Origin: a virus
IMG/VR virus record: IMGVR_UViG_3300048015_000068
Coordinates: 1 to 35,665 of that record
Strand: one strand, 5' to 3'
Length of the DNA: 35,665 nt
Numbering within the stretch: position 1 is the first letter of the stretch; every line of letters begins with the position of its first letter. Positions 9,123 to 16,950 of this stretch are shown in pieces. A program made the translations under genes and the position numbers. The notes beneath the pieces are model-generated. The model did not search any database. It saw only the letters and a list, made by a program, of their open reading frames with translations, and was not told the origin of the DNA.

Positions 9123-10304
9123 TTACCTCGTAAACGTCATAAGAACTTCGATGCCCGCTAAACTAGCATCAGGATCAGCCGGAGCCAGAAGCTGAATGCG
9201 GTCTCCGGCAGCTATTGTGTGGGCCGTGCCAGAAACAGAACTTCCTCCGCAATAGCTGCCAGAAGCAGAAAAAGCGAAGTAAACGACTTCAGAACCCCCA
9301 TCCGTCAACGTCAAGGTAGTATTGCTCGTAGCCGTGTTCGTTATGCTTTCCGCCAGCCATAGACCACCCGCTGATGGATTAGCAGGTATCGTAAGGTTGA
9401 ACGGAAACTTGGCCGACCACATGACTTGATTAGTGCTGAGCAAACCGGGCACCCATACCGATATTGGGACCTGCAAACCGGCGGGGTTAAAAGATATGAT
9501 GGTTCCCGAAATTGATATATTCGACCCCGCACTATAGGTGCCGCTACCCCCGGAAAAGGTTAGCGTCCCAACCGCTCCCGATGTTCCTGTAACCGAGGCT
9601 CCTTCCACCAGGATTTCGCTAACTCCTGTCAGCGTGTTCGTGCCGTCGGTCAGCTCGATCCCACCCGAACTGACGGTGTTGATCGTGCCGCCGCTTTCGG
9701 TCAGACCCGATCCGAGCACGAGCGCGCTGAGGCTTCCGCCCACGTTGGTAGACAAAAGCGCGGCGCTGGCTGGCGCCGCCAAGCTGATCGTGTTGCCGCT
9801 GATCGCGATGTCGATGCCGGCCACGTAGCTGGTGCCCGTGGCCGATAGCGTGCCGCCGCTCAGTGCCAGCCCGGGCCCAAGGGTCACCGCGGAGAAAGAC
9901 CCGCCCGCCGTGCTTCCGAGCAAAGGCGTGCTCGCCGGAACAGAAACCACGACCGAGCCGCCCGACGACACCAGGTTCGGCCCCAAACCGACCGCCACAG
10001 CGGTCCCGCCGCTGTTGGTGGAGAGCAGAGGGGCACTCGCCGGCAGGCTGCCCCCGACGCTCAGCATTTCAGATACCGTAGCCAGATAAACGCTGCCGCC
10101 ATGCGAGAGTGGCACCAGGTCCGATCCCGCCACCGCCGTGGTGCCGATCGACGACTGCGCCTCAAGCCCAGCACCAAACATCTGAGACAAGGAATAGAGC
10201 GTGCCGGGAACGCCCGCCGTGCCCGTCGATGGCACGCCAACCAGGGCCGTGGTGCCAGAGGCCGTGCCGAGCGTGCCATTGTTCAGGTAGGAAATTTCAA
10301 CCAT
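9123..10304 (-). CDS. Repeat-containing tail fibre-like protein (393 aa)
   Basis: The protein is rich in Gly, Ser, Thr, Leu and Val and has a threefold internal repeat (residues ~88-207). Its C-terminal ~110 residues form a separate beta-rich domain with SVWVPGLLSTNQVMWSAKF and TAHTIAAGDRIQLLAPADPD. The latter resembles C-terminal beta-sandwich heads of phage fibres or baseplate-surface proteins. There is no catalytic motif. It lies between a virion protein of 194 aa (3-nt gap) and the lectin-like fibre gene (2-nt gap). The second half of the gene (9123-9600) is AT-richer than the first, suggesting the C-terminal domain was exchanged. It is probably a tail fibre or spike component. Confidence 0.65.
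   Translation of the reverse strand: MVEISYLNNGTLGTASGTTALVGVPSTGTAGVPGTLYSLSQMFGAGLEAQSSIGTTAVAGSDLVPLSHGGSVYLATVSEMLSVGGSLPASAPLLSTNSGGTAVAVGLGPNLVSSGGSVVVSVPASTPLLGSTAGGSFSAVTLGPGLALSGGTLSATGTSYVAGIDIAISGNTISLAAPASAALLSTNVGGSLSALVLGSGLTESGGTINTVSSGGIELTDGTNTLTGVSEILVEGASVTGTSGAVGTLTFSGGSGTYSAGSNISISGTIISFNPAGLQVPISVWVPGLLSTNQVMWSAKFPFNLTIPANPSAGGLWLAESITNTATSNTTLTLTDGGSEVVYFAFSASGSYCGGSSVSGTAHTIAAGDRIQLLAPADPDASLAGIEVLMTFTR
9684..10043 (-). repeat. Threefold internal protein repeat in fibre-like gene
   Basis: Three units start at residues ~88, 123 and 178. Each has the form PASxxLLxxNxGGS...LGxxLxxSGGT, e.g. PASAPLLSTNSGG, PASTPLLGSTAGG and PASAALLSTNVGG. The repeat is clear in protein but diverged in DNA. 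Confidence 0.65.
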
Positions 10305-10307
10305 GCT

Positions 10308-10892
10308 TCAGAGCCCGCTGGTAATCTGTGTGCCGCTGCTGCTGACCAGCGTGCCGCCCGAAGTAAGATCAGCCCCCGCAGTCAGCGCAATGATGATGCC
10401 GGTGCCGTCTGCCGTCAGACCCACCGAAATGCCGCTCGCTCCGATCAGGCTGCGAAAGAGCGCCGTGCCCGAATTGCTGTGCACAGGGTCCAAAACGGGC
10501 GTGCCGGTGCCTTCGCTGGCCGCTTCCTGGCCGTTCGACAGCCACGTGGGCGCCAAAGGTTGCAAATGTCTGGCTTGAACCGTGACAAACCCCGGCAAAG
10601 GCGGCACGGCGCTCTCCAGCGCCGCCACACGCCCATACAGCGACCCATCGCCCGGCGGTGATCCGACACCCGTGTATTGGTTGTTCGTCAGCACCGTCAG
10701 CTGATCGGTCAACGTCTGCGTGACATTGCCGCCCCCGCTCGTCCCGCTCGATCCCGTCGAAGGGCTGCCCACATAGTCCAGCAGCCGCTGCATCACTTGC
10801 GCAAACCAGGGCTGAATAACCCCGTTTGCATCGACCACCGGCCGGTCGATGAGCAGGCTGCTGATGGGCTTGGGCGCGCCGGAGGTAGCCAT
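10308..10892 (-). CDS. Tail/neck-region virion protein (194 aa)
   Basis: Two ATGs stand in tandem at 10895 and 10892. I prefer 10892 because GGAGG lies 4 nt upstream of it but only 1 nt upstream of the first. The N-terminus (KPISSLLIDRPVVDANGVIQ, then WFAQVMQRLLDYVG) is typical of podoviral proteins carrying a short conserved segment before a coiled region. The middle is Gly/Ser/Thr-rich and contains VAALESAVPP. The C-terminal ~60 residues are beta-rich (LIGASGISVGLTADGTGIII) and resemble a collar/fibre adapter. The start overlaps the stop of the hub C-terminal gene. The role is unknown; a tail-fibre attachment protein is plausible from position. Confidence 0.6.
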   Translation of the reverse strand: MATSGAPKPISSLLIDRPVVDANGVIQPWFAQVMQRLLDYVGSPSTGSSGTSGGGNVTQTLTDQLTVLTNNQYTGVGSPPGDGSLYGRVAALESAVPPLPGFVTVQARHLQPLAPTWLSNGQEAASEGTGTPVLDPVHSNSGTALFRSLIGASGISVGLTADGTGIIIALTAGADLTSGGTLVSSSGTQITSGL

Positions 10893-12304
10893 CATTCCTC
10901 CGTCGAGATCGTGGGCATCCCCGCATACCAGTCAACGAAGGTCGAGATAATCACGCGCCGCACCGGATCGGTCGATTGCAGCCGAAAAATCCATTGCCGC
11001 CCTTGCCCAAGCCGCGTCCAGCGAAGCCGCTGCAGATAGGCGCCGATCTTGCCCATAGATCGAAACACCTGCAGGGGCCCCCATGTCCGCCCGCCATCCT
11101 TGGACCAATCCAGCATCCACACCGGATCGAACCCGCAGCATTCCGGGTTGCCCACGCCAGTTTCCACGTCAATCTCGACCTTGGGCACAAACACGCGCCG
11201 CCGGCCTGAATGGATAATGGGCGAGGTCACCAGTGCCAGCATCGTGTTGCCGTATTCCTGGAAGCTGTTGAAAGACGCCTGACCGATCACGCCCGAATAG
11301 GCGTCCCCGATCAGTGTCAGGCCATTCCAGTTGATGCCGCACGCGCCCCGCCAGCGCCCCAGGTTGTTGCTCGGCAGCACCGAGCAGCACTCGGCATTGC
11401 CGCTGCCCCCTCCACCCCCTCCACCCCCTCCACCCCCCTGCGCCAGGTAATAGGTGACCGTGTTGGACGTGACGCCTGTGACCGCATCCTTCACCTCCAG
11501 CACATGGGTGCCGTATTCCGCGGTGATCCCCGATCCGCCACCGCTCGAGGACCAATTTACGCCAGCCTCAAATCCGACCGAGGCCACGTACGAGCCACCA
11601 TCCTGCGAGACGAGCAACGTCTCGCAAATCGACCCCAGGTTGTTGCCCTGCAGCGGAATCGCTTGGCCGTATGTCGGAAAGACCTGATCCAGCACCAGCA
11701 CCTCGCCGTAATAGGCCGTGCCCTTGATGCTAAAATTAACCTCGATCCCCTCGGAATCGCTTACCCTGAAGCCGTAAATATTGTTGATGCTGCTGTATGA
11801 AGGAAATCCCGTGTCCAGCCAGTTGGGCGCACTCGACGGCGTGGTAACCGAGACCGCACCCGTGATCAACGACCCGCTGATACTTTGAGCGCTGGCCACC
11901 CCACTTGCATCAAAAGCCAAAACGGCTCCAGGGCTAAATGTGCCCGTATTGATGCTGCTCGAAGTACTGCCAGAACTGGGCGCTGCTCCGGTAAACACTT
12001 CCACCGTCACGGGACAAACGCCGCTGAAGCCGATATTCGTAAACGGATAGGTGCCGTAGCTGATGCTCGCTATCAGAAAATTGCCGAACCCCACGCCGGG
12101 ATTGCACGAGATCAGATCGCACGTCAGTTGCGTGCCCAGCGTCACATATTCGTCGCCGCCGAGCGTTTGAGTGCTCGAAAACTCGTAGACGATGCTCTGG
12201 CAGGGCGTGAGCAGCGTGAAAGTCACAGAGCTATCCGACGCGCCCGCCTCCAACGTGCCGTTGAACTCGAACGGATAGCTGACCAGTGAGCCGCTGCCGC
12301 TCAT
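10892..12304 (-). CDS. gp10-like tail hub, C-terminal half fused to a new N-terminal region (470 aa)
   Basis: Residues 1-~300 are beta-rich, with Ig-like character (GTHVLEVKDAVTGVTSNTV). A pure glycine run follows, and then a C-terminal ~165 residues: NNLGRWRGACGINWNGLTLI, SGRRRVFVPKVEIDVETGVG, DWSKDGGRTWGP, GKIGAYLQRLRWTRLGQGR and FRLQSTDPVRRVIIS. That last set matches the C-terminus of large gp10-type packaged-DNA stabilisation (tail hub) proteins of many podoviruses, where it normally follows the propeller-like N-terminal part in the same chain. Here that part is the separate upstream gene 13 nt away. I infer a two-gene hub. Paired cysteines (NAECC, NPECC) are unusual for such proteins. 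Confidence 0.7.
   Translation of the reverse strand: MSGSGSLVSYPFEFNGTLEAGASDSSVTFTLLTPCQSIVYEFSSTQTLGGDEYVTLGTQLTCDLISCNPGVGFGNFLIASISYGTYPFTNIGFSGVCPVTVEVFTGAAPSSGSTSSSINTGTFSPGAVLAFDASGVASAQSISGSLITGAVSVTTPSSAPNWLDTGFPSYSSINNIYGFRVSDSEGIEVNFSIKGTAYYGEVLVLDQVFPTYGQAIPLQGNNLGSICETLLVSQDGGSYVASVGFEAGVNWSSSGGGSGITAEYGTHVLEVKDAVTGVTSNTVTYYLAQGGGGGGGGGGGSGNAECCSVLPSNNLGRWRGACGINWNGLTLIGDAYSGVIGQASFNSFQEYGNTMLALVTSPIIHSGRRRVFVPKVEIDVETGVGNPECCGFDPVWMLDWSKDGGRTWGPLQVFRSMGKIGAYLQRLRWTRLGQGRQWIFRLQSTDPVRRVIISTFVDWYAGMPTISTEE
11406..11438 (-). repeat. 9-bp tandem repeat encoding a poly-glycine linker; G-quadruplex motif
   Basis: On the plus strand CCCCCTCCA is repeated three times from 11406 to 11432 and followed by six more C. 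On the coding strand this is four runs of 5-6 G separated by TGGA, encoding the glycine run of the hub C-terminal gene. Such repeats can vary in copy number in steps of three glycines and can fold as G-quadruplexes. Confidence 0.75.
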
Positions 12305-12317
12305 ATTGGGCCCCTAC

Positions 12318-13742
12318 TCACACCCATGGCGACCCCCAGCTTTGGCGCTGATGCCATAGCGGCTTTTCCTTGCCGCTTGAGACGTCATAGCACCAGGTCT
12401 GATTGCCTGAGAGGAAATTCAGGAAAATGAACTTGTGGCCTTCCATGTAGACGACAAAAGCCGCGCAATCAGTGATCGTCGGATACTGCGCCCAAAGATG
12501 CTCCATACCGAAGGTCGAAATGCGAACCGGCGTGTATCCCTCCAGCCGATAGAATATGCCGTCTTCGCCTAACCAAAAAATCGTGTTGTCTTCTTTGACG
12601 ATTGAGCGCGGCGAAGCGCAACCGCGCTGGATGAACGCGCCATCGAACCGCTGAAAGGGAAAGTTGGCCGATCCCGCGTCATACCAGACCTCTACTGTCT
12701 TTTCGCCGAAAATCAGCAGTTGCTCGTGATAGTTGGCCACCGCGACCACTAAATCGGGATCGGCTTGGGCTGAGGCAAAATCCAGCCCGTTATACTGGGT
12801 GCCATCGCCGAGCGCGGACAGAAAGAACTGATTCGTGCCGGCCGCATCGAAAATGAAGTAATCGTCGAAATAGATCACGCTGTTGGCCGGCATGAAGGCG
12901 GGCGCGGTGATCTGGCCCAACACGACGGACGGCACAACGGCGATGGCGCCCGCCGTAGCCTGGCCAGTGATCCCGGTTGCCAGCGTGATCACCAAACTCG
13001 ATGCCGGCCCGGAAATCGCCGAGATCGTGCTCGTGAACGTAGCTCCGCTATCGAGCGCGATGTTGATCGTTTGGCCGACCGCAAGCTTGCCGATCGAGGC
13101 CACCGTGATCGTGTTTTGGCCGCGACTGTAATCATAGACCGCGTTGCCCGAGCTCGCCTGCGCCAACAGCCCCGAGGACAGTGTGACGGTGTGTCCGCTC
13201 GGCGCGCCGCTTACCGTCACCTCGGACTGGCCGCCGCCATCAAGGTTTATGCGCAGCGCATCCCCGTTCTGAATGCCCGATATGGAGGCCACCGTGATCG
13301 ATGTGGCGCCGGCGGCAGCCGTGGCCGTAAGGGTGGTGGAGGTATAGCCAAGCGCCGTATCCAGCAGCACCTGATTGAGACCGCCCGGCTGATAGATCCA
13401 GCCCACCGAGCCATCCACCATGACGAGCTGGTATTCGTTGTCGGCCATCGACGCGATGTTGCCGATCGAGGTGGTGCCGAGCGATGTGGCTAGGCCGTTC
13501 GCGTTGATCTGGAAAAGCTGGCCGCCGGAAAGCGCGTAAAGCTGATCCTTCATCACGTGGAAGCCGTTGATCGGGCCTTTGCCTAGGCGCGACCACACGG
13601 ACAGGCCCGGCGCCATGTAGATCGGCACCTCGTCTTTCGCCTCCGGCGGCGACAGTTCGACGAACATGTTGATGCATTGCTGGGCCTGAACTGGCAGAGA
13701 GCGCGCCTGATAAGCCTGGGCCGCAAAATTGAGCTTGGCCAC
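12318..13742 (-). CDS. gp10-like packaged-DNA stabilisation protein, N-terminal part (474 aa)
   Basis: I choose GTG at 13742, 5 nt after the upstream stop, with AAGG immediately before it. Longer in-frame starts run through the gp4-like gene. The N-terminus SLPVQAQQCINMFVELSPPE and the strand GKGPINGFHVMKDQLYALSG are typical of P22 gp10-type proteins, which plug the head-tail channel after packaging. Residues ~139-271 hold two copies of a ~65-residue beta-module (GATSITVASISGIQNGD; NTITVASIGKLAVGQ). The rest continues the propeller: FIFDAAGTNQFFLSALGDGT, GEKTVEVWYDAGSANFPFQR, and GCASPRSIVKEDNTIFWLGE. It ends at KPLWHQRQSWGSPWV without the usual C-terminal hub segment, which is found in the next gene. 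Length equals P22 gp10 (472 aa) only because the module insert compensates. Confidence 0.8.
   Translation of the reverse strand: MAKLNFAAQAYQARSLPVQAQQCINMFVELSPPEAKDEVPIYMAPGLSVWSRLGKGPINGFHVMKDQLYALSGGQLFQINANGLATSLGTTSIGNIASMADNEYQLVMVDGSVGWIYQPGGLNQVLLDTALGYTSTTLTATAAAGATSITVASISGIQNGDALRINLDGGGQSEVTVSGAPSGHTVTLSSGLLAQASSGNAVYDYSRGQNTITVASIGKLAVGQTINIALDSGATFTSTISAISGPASSLVITLATGITGQATAGAIAVVPSVVLGQITAPAFMPANSVIYFDDYFIFDAAGTNQFFLSALGDGTQYNGLDFASAQADPDLVVAVANYHEQLLIFGEKTVEVWYDAGSANFPFQRFDGAFIQRGCASPRSIVKEDNTIFWLGEDGIFYRLEGYTPVRISTFGMEHLWAQYPTITDCAAFVVYMEGHKFIFLNFLSGNQTWCYDVSSGKEKPLWHQRQSWGSPWV
12930..13328 (-). repeat. Two tandem copies of a beta-module inside the gp10-like gene
   Basis: Residues ~139-205 and ~207-271 of the 474-aa product align by eye: (A)TSITVASISGIQNGDALRI versus NTITVASIGKLAVGQTINI, each followed by a TVTLSSGLLAQASSGNA or LVITLATGITGQATAGA ending. 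The same module occurs once in the gp4-like and once in the 171-aa neck gene. Confidence 0.65.
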
Positions 13743-13747
13743 CCGCC

Positions 13748-14740
13748 TTATCCGGTCCGGTAGCCGGGTTCCATGGCCACACCAAACAGCATGCTGACGG
13801 GTTCGCGGTCCCACATGGAGCAGCGGGCAAACCATGTGTCCGCGAATTTTTCCACCCGATCGAGCCTAGCGGCCGCCACGTCGTACTCGAGCGCAATTTC
13901 TTTGGCGAGATTGAACTTCAGCGCCGCGTTCCACTCGGTTGGCAGATCCGGGATTTGCGCGAGGCTGGTAAAATCCTGGATCCGGCGCTGGGCCACGAAG
14001 CGCAACGCGGCCGACAGGTCAGCCGGCGCCGGCCACAGGTTCATGAGGCCAACCGCGCTATTGTAAGACCCCTGGCCCTGCTGCGGATCGTAGTAAAAGG
14101 CGGTGAACGCGCCCTGATTGTACTTGTTCGGCAAATAGTCATAGTCCATGCGGGAATACACCGTCATGGGTATCTCGATCTGCCCGTTGAACTGGTAGCG
14201 CCGTCCTTCCGGCACCCGCAACGGACGCTGCAATGGCGTGGTGTAATCGAACGACAACGCGCCCGAGGTGGCCTGGCTGGGCAAGGAGGCCGACAGCGGC
14301 ACCACGTACCCCGTCGGCGCGCTGGCCACTGTTGTCCAAAAGTAGACGCCGGCGTCCAGCTGAACGCCGAACGTGTCGCCCGCTAGAATGCCAGAGACCG
14401 AGGATAGCGTGACGCTGCTATCGCCGGCGGCCGCGGTGACCGAGAGTGCGGATTGATTGAGCGAATTGAACAGGCACGCGTATCCAGTGCCGGCGGGGCC
14501 AAGCTGATACTGGGGTTGGCCCACATTGGGGAACAGGATGCACTCCTCCTGGCACCACAGCCGAATGCCGGCGGCCGACCAGCCTTTGACCATGGCGTTC
14601 AGGGCGTCCATGGCGTTCAGCAGCATGGACGCGGTGGGCGTCTCTTCGTCCGCAATCACGCCCAGCACGCGCAAGGTGGCCGTGATCAGCTGGATGGCCG
14701 TTTGAGACCATGTGTCCGTGCCGGAGGTGTAGCCTGACAC
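13748..14740 (-). CDS. gp4-like head-completion / packaged-DNA stabilisation protein (330 aa)
   Basis: GTG at 14740 overlaps the upstream stop (TAGTG). The longer frame from 14878 adds a basic, unlikely N-terminus. The N-terminus is diagnostic: SQTAIQLITATLRVLGVIA, DEETPTASMLLNAMDALNAM and VKGWSAAGIRLW. This matches the P22 gp4 family (xxALRxLGVLxxGExPxxxExxxALxxLNxML), which closes the portal after packaging and adapts it to the tail. Residues ~100-166 hold one copy of the beta-module seen in the gp10-like protein (DSSVTLSSVSGILAGDTFGV). The C-terminus returns to family sequence: LPNKYNQGAFTAFYYDPQQG, LPTEWNAALKFNLAKEIALE and CSMWDREPVSMLFG. Confidence 0.8.
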   Translation of the reverse strand: MSGYTSGTDTWSQTAIQLITATLRVLGVIADEETPTASMLLNAMDALNAMVKGWSAAGIRLWCQEECILFPNVGQPQYQLGPAGTGYACLFNSLNQSALSVTAAAGDSSVTLSSVSGILAGDTFGVQLDAGVYFWTTVASAPTGYVVPLSASLPSQATSGALSFDYTTPLQRPLRVPEGRRYQFNGQIEIPMTVYSRMDYDYLPNKYNQGAFTAFYYDPQQGQGSYNSAVGLMNLWPAPADLSAALRFVAQRRIQDFTSLAQIPDLPTEWNAALKFNLAKEIALEYDVAAARLDRVEKFADTWFARCSMWDREPVSMLFGVAMEPGYRTG

Positions 14741-15255
14741 TACCCGGGGCCGCCGCCGGTGTAGCGTTGACCGGCTCCCACCGTGACCTGCGGGCCGCTG
14801 AGGTTGATCACCTGGTTTTCCGGGGGATCGCCCAGGCCTGACAGCGCGACAGATGACGGCAACCCAGCGCCGGTCCACTGCAGTTGGCTGCCCACAATGG
14901 CCGAAATCGTGAAGTTGAAGGGCTCGCCATAATCGGTGACAACCTGCGCAATGTTGCCAACCGAAAAGCCCACAGTCGAGGCAACCGAAAGGGTGGTTGC
15001 GCCGCGGGCGGCAGGCGCGGTGACATAGGTGGCAACGACGGTGAACTGGTTTTGCTGGCGGGGGCGCGGGATCGGCACAGCCTGATCGTCGCGAACGCCG
15101 GTCACCAAATCCTGCGGCTGGCGGGACGAGAAACGCCCGCCGGCGGCGATCAGGTTATCCCATTGAATCCGGCCTTCGCTGGCGCGGATGGGAAAGCCGC
15201 TGATATCGTCGATCTGATACCAGTCACCGCCCTTGTAGCGAAGCCTGGTGCCCAT
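14740..15255 (-). CDS. Small neck/head protein with a beta-module (171 aa)
   Basis: The N-terminal ~65 residues (MGTRLRYKGGDWYQIDDISG, IRASEGRIQWDNLIAAGGRF, RQPQDLVTGVRDDQAVPIPR) look like a small family found next to gp4/capsid genes in podoviruses: 'YKG.WY..DDISG...RA.E...W.G......HPQDFVRG..D...VP'. Residues ~78-145 contain another copy of the beta-module (GATTLSVASTVGFSVGNIAQ). The tail is Gly/Pro-rich. The function is unknown; location between capsid and head-completion genes suggests a head-neck component. The start is ATG 15255, 27 bp after the capsid gene. Confidence 0.65.
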   Translation of the reverse strand: MGTRLRYKGGDWYQIDDISGFPIRASEGRIQWDNLIAAGGRFSSRQPQDLVTGVRDDQAVPIPRPRQQNQFTVVATYVTAPAARGATTLSVASTVGFSVGNIAQVVTDYGEPFNFTISAIVGSQLQWTGAGLPSSVALSGLGDPPENQVINLSGPQVTVGAGQRYTGGGPG

Positions 15256-15282
15256 AGCGGCACTCCCGTCGCAGAATTCTAC

Positions 15283-16191
15283 TCAGACCCCCGCACTGCC
15301 GAAAACGCCCCTGAAATCCGCCCAAAACGCGCTGTAGCGCTCGTAGCACGCGGCTTTGGCGTTTTTCGTATCGAAATCATTATCTTGATCAAAGGTGATC
15401 TTGTCGCGCTCAAAATAGGTCACCGAACGCGGCACATTTGTCCGAATGTAAAATGCGGTCGCCGACGAGAAGTAGTGGTTGACCTTGATGCCCCTCGGAA
15501 AAACGTTGACGGCCTTAAGCACGTTCACCGCGTTGTTGGACGTGTCGTTCTGCAGCACCGAATGAATGATCCGGTTGGCATCGAAAAACAGCGCCGCCGG
15601 CACATGCAGGGACTGCGGCAGCACGGAAATGCGCAGGCCGCGGTTGTTCGTGGTCAGCATGATCTGGATGCAGAGGTCCTCCACGGCCGTTTCCGACAGA
15701 TCGGCAGCGACGGTCAGCACGTTGGACTGGTTGCCTGACACCGTGGGATGCGAGGCGCTGCACAGCGACTGACCATCGGCGCCCGGATACGATGCATTGA
15801 AGGCCTGGTTGTAGATCGACGCCAGCACGTTCTCTTTGGTTTGCCGCATCGAGAACGCCAGCTGCTGCGCACGGCGCTTGCCCACGACCTCGTATAGGTT
15901 GTCGCGTAATTCCTCGAACGTGACGATGTAGCCGAGCGCATAGGCCACGTGCGTAAAGCGAGAGACGGGGCCTTGCACCTCGGTATCGTAGAAAATTTGC
16001 TTGCCCTGCGGCTTGACCGGCGCAAGCCCGAACCCGGTGATTTCCACCTCTTCTTCATACGCCTTGTCGGACGTATCCGTCTCAAACAGATCGGGATATT
16101 CTTCTTGGTGTTCGTCGTAGCTGCGCCCCCACCAGGCTTTGATTCCGGGCCAAAGGGCTTTTGGATGCGAGCCGGTCGTAATCGTTGCCAT
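15283..16191 (-). CDS. Major capsid protein, Mu gpT-like / HK97-fold (302 aa)
   Basis: GGGAG lies 9 nt before the ATG at 16191. The sequence matches the Mu gpT-like major head protein pattern: KALWPGIKAWWGRSYDEHQE and YPDLFETDTSDKAYEEEVEI, then an E-loop-like segment QIFYDTEVQGPVSRFTHVAY. The spine-helix region is FEELRDNLYEVVGKRRAQQL. This is followed by GADGQSLCSASHPTVSGNQS, the A-domain ADLSETAVEDLCIQIMLTTN, and a C-terminal TFDQDNDFDTKNAKAACYER. There is no N-terminal scaffold/delta domain; a separate scaffold gene lies two genes upstream. At 302 aa it is typical for this capsid type. Confidence 0.85.
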   Translation of the reverse strand: MATITTGSHPKALWPGIKAWWGRSYDEHQEEYPDLFETDTSDKAYEEEVEITGFGLAPVKPQGKQIFYDTEVQGPVSRFTHVAYALGYIVTFEELRDNLYEVVGKRRAQQLAFSMRQTKENVLASIYNQAFNASYPGADGQSLCSASHPTVSGNQSNVLTVAADLSETAVEDLCIQIMLTTNNRGLRISVLPQSLHVPAALFFDANRIIHSVLQNDTSNNAVNVLKAVNVFPRGIKVNHYFSSATAFYIRTNVPRSVTYFERDKITFDQDNDFDTKNAKAACYERYSAFWADFRGVFGSAGV

Positions 16192-16239
16192 CTAATTAAA
16201 CTCCCGATTGAGACGGCTGAAGAGAATGGACGCTCGCCA

Positions 16240-16848
16240 TTACGTACCGGTCGTATTCAGCATCTGGCTCTGGTTGATCTTCACCAACCAATCGCAATAC
16301 TGGCCGATCGAATTGCCGGTCTCTTGCAGAGGCTCAAGGATGCGCAGTTGCTGCGCGGTGGTGTTCAGCGATGAGCTTTGAAGCTGCCAGCCGGACATGC
16401 CGGTGATGGTCGATCCGGCGCCCGCCACCATCGAGGCGTTGCGCGAGGCAGCGCCAGCCGCCAAGGCCCCGCCCACCGAATCCTCCTGCACAAGAAACAG
16501 CAGGAACGGATCGTCGGCCACGCCGATATAGGCCGCCTGGCCGGCCGGCAGATACACGGTCGAACTTTGAAGCAGCGGGATGACAAGCTGACCCGCATTG
16601 TTGGTGATGCCCACCACCGAGCCGGTGATGTAGTTACCGGCGCCGGCCGTTGCGATGCCCACGGCCGGCACGCCATTGGCGTCGGCGCTGTTGCTGAGCG
16701 TGATTACCGGATCGCCGATATAGAGCGCGGTCGCGTTGCTCGCGGGGACGTAATAGGTCCGATATGCGCCATTGTAAGGAGCGCCGGACATGTACGCATA
16801 AGGGCGGATGCCCATCGGGGAGTTTGCGTTCGCCACGGACCAATGCAC
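16240..16848 (-). CDS. Head decoration-like virion protein (202 aa or slightly less)
   Basis: The body opens VANANSPMGIRPYAYMSGAP, followed by TYYVPASNATALYIGDPVIT, then VYLPAGQAAYIGVADDPFLL, then QEDSVGGALAAGAASRNASM. It ends LRILEPLQETGNSIGQYCDW. This matches a conserved family next to major capsid genes, usually starting 'M.NAN.PFGLRPVR...GAP' and ending 'WLVRIN.HQ'; the proteins are thought to decorate or stabilise the head. The start is uncertain: GTG at 16848 gives 202 aa, and GTG at 16836 gives 198 aa and fits the family start better. Neither has a strong ribosome-binding site, so low initiation or control by the hairpin upstream is possible. Confidence 0.65.
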   Translation of the reverse strand: MHWSVANANSPMGIRPYAYMSGAPYNGAYRTYYVPASNATALYIGDPVITLSNSADANGVPAVGIATAGAGNYITGSVVGITNNAGQLVIPLLQSSTVYLPAGQAAYIGVADDPFLLFLVQEDSVGGALAAGAASRNASMVAGAGSTITGMSGWQLQSSSLNTTAQQLRILEPLQETGNSIGQYCDWLVKINQSQMLNTTGT

Positions 16849-16863
16849 CTATCCATGAGGTCA

Positions 16864-16886
16864 GGGCCAGCCCCAATGGCTGGCCC
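16864..16886 (-). promoter_or_regulatory. Perfect 9-bp GC hairpin upstream of the decoration-like gene
   Basis: GGGCCAGCC at 16864-16872 pairs perfectly with GGCTGGCCC at 16878-16886 across a 5-nt loop. It lies in a 102-bp spacer (16849-16950), the largest gap in the head operon, 15 nt before the GTG of the next gene. No U-tract follows on the minus strand, so it is not a classical terminator. It may control translation or protect/process the mRNA. A weaker hairpin (CCGGC ... GCCGG, 16930-16949) sits just upstream in the message. Confidence 0.55.
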
Positions 16887-16950
16887 GCGACAACGTGACT
16901 AGATGCCCGTCCTAGTGGGCAGAGACTTTCCGGCTCGTTACTATGCCGGT

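Noticed and set aside
7856-10304. Diversity-generating retroelement variable region in the fibre genes
   Set aside because: No reverse transcriptase and no template repeat pair were seen in the window.
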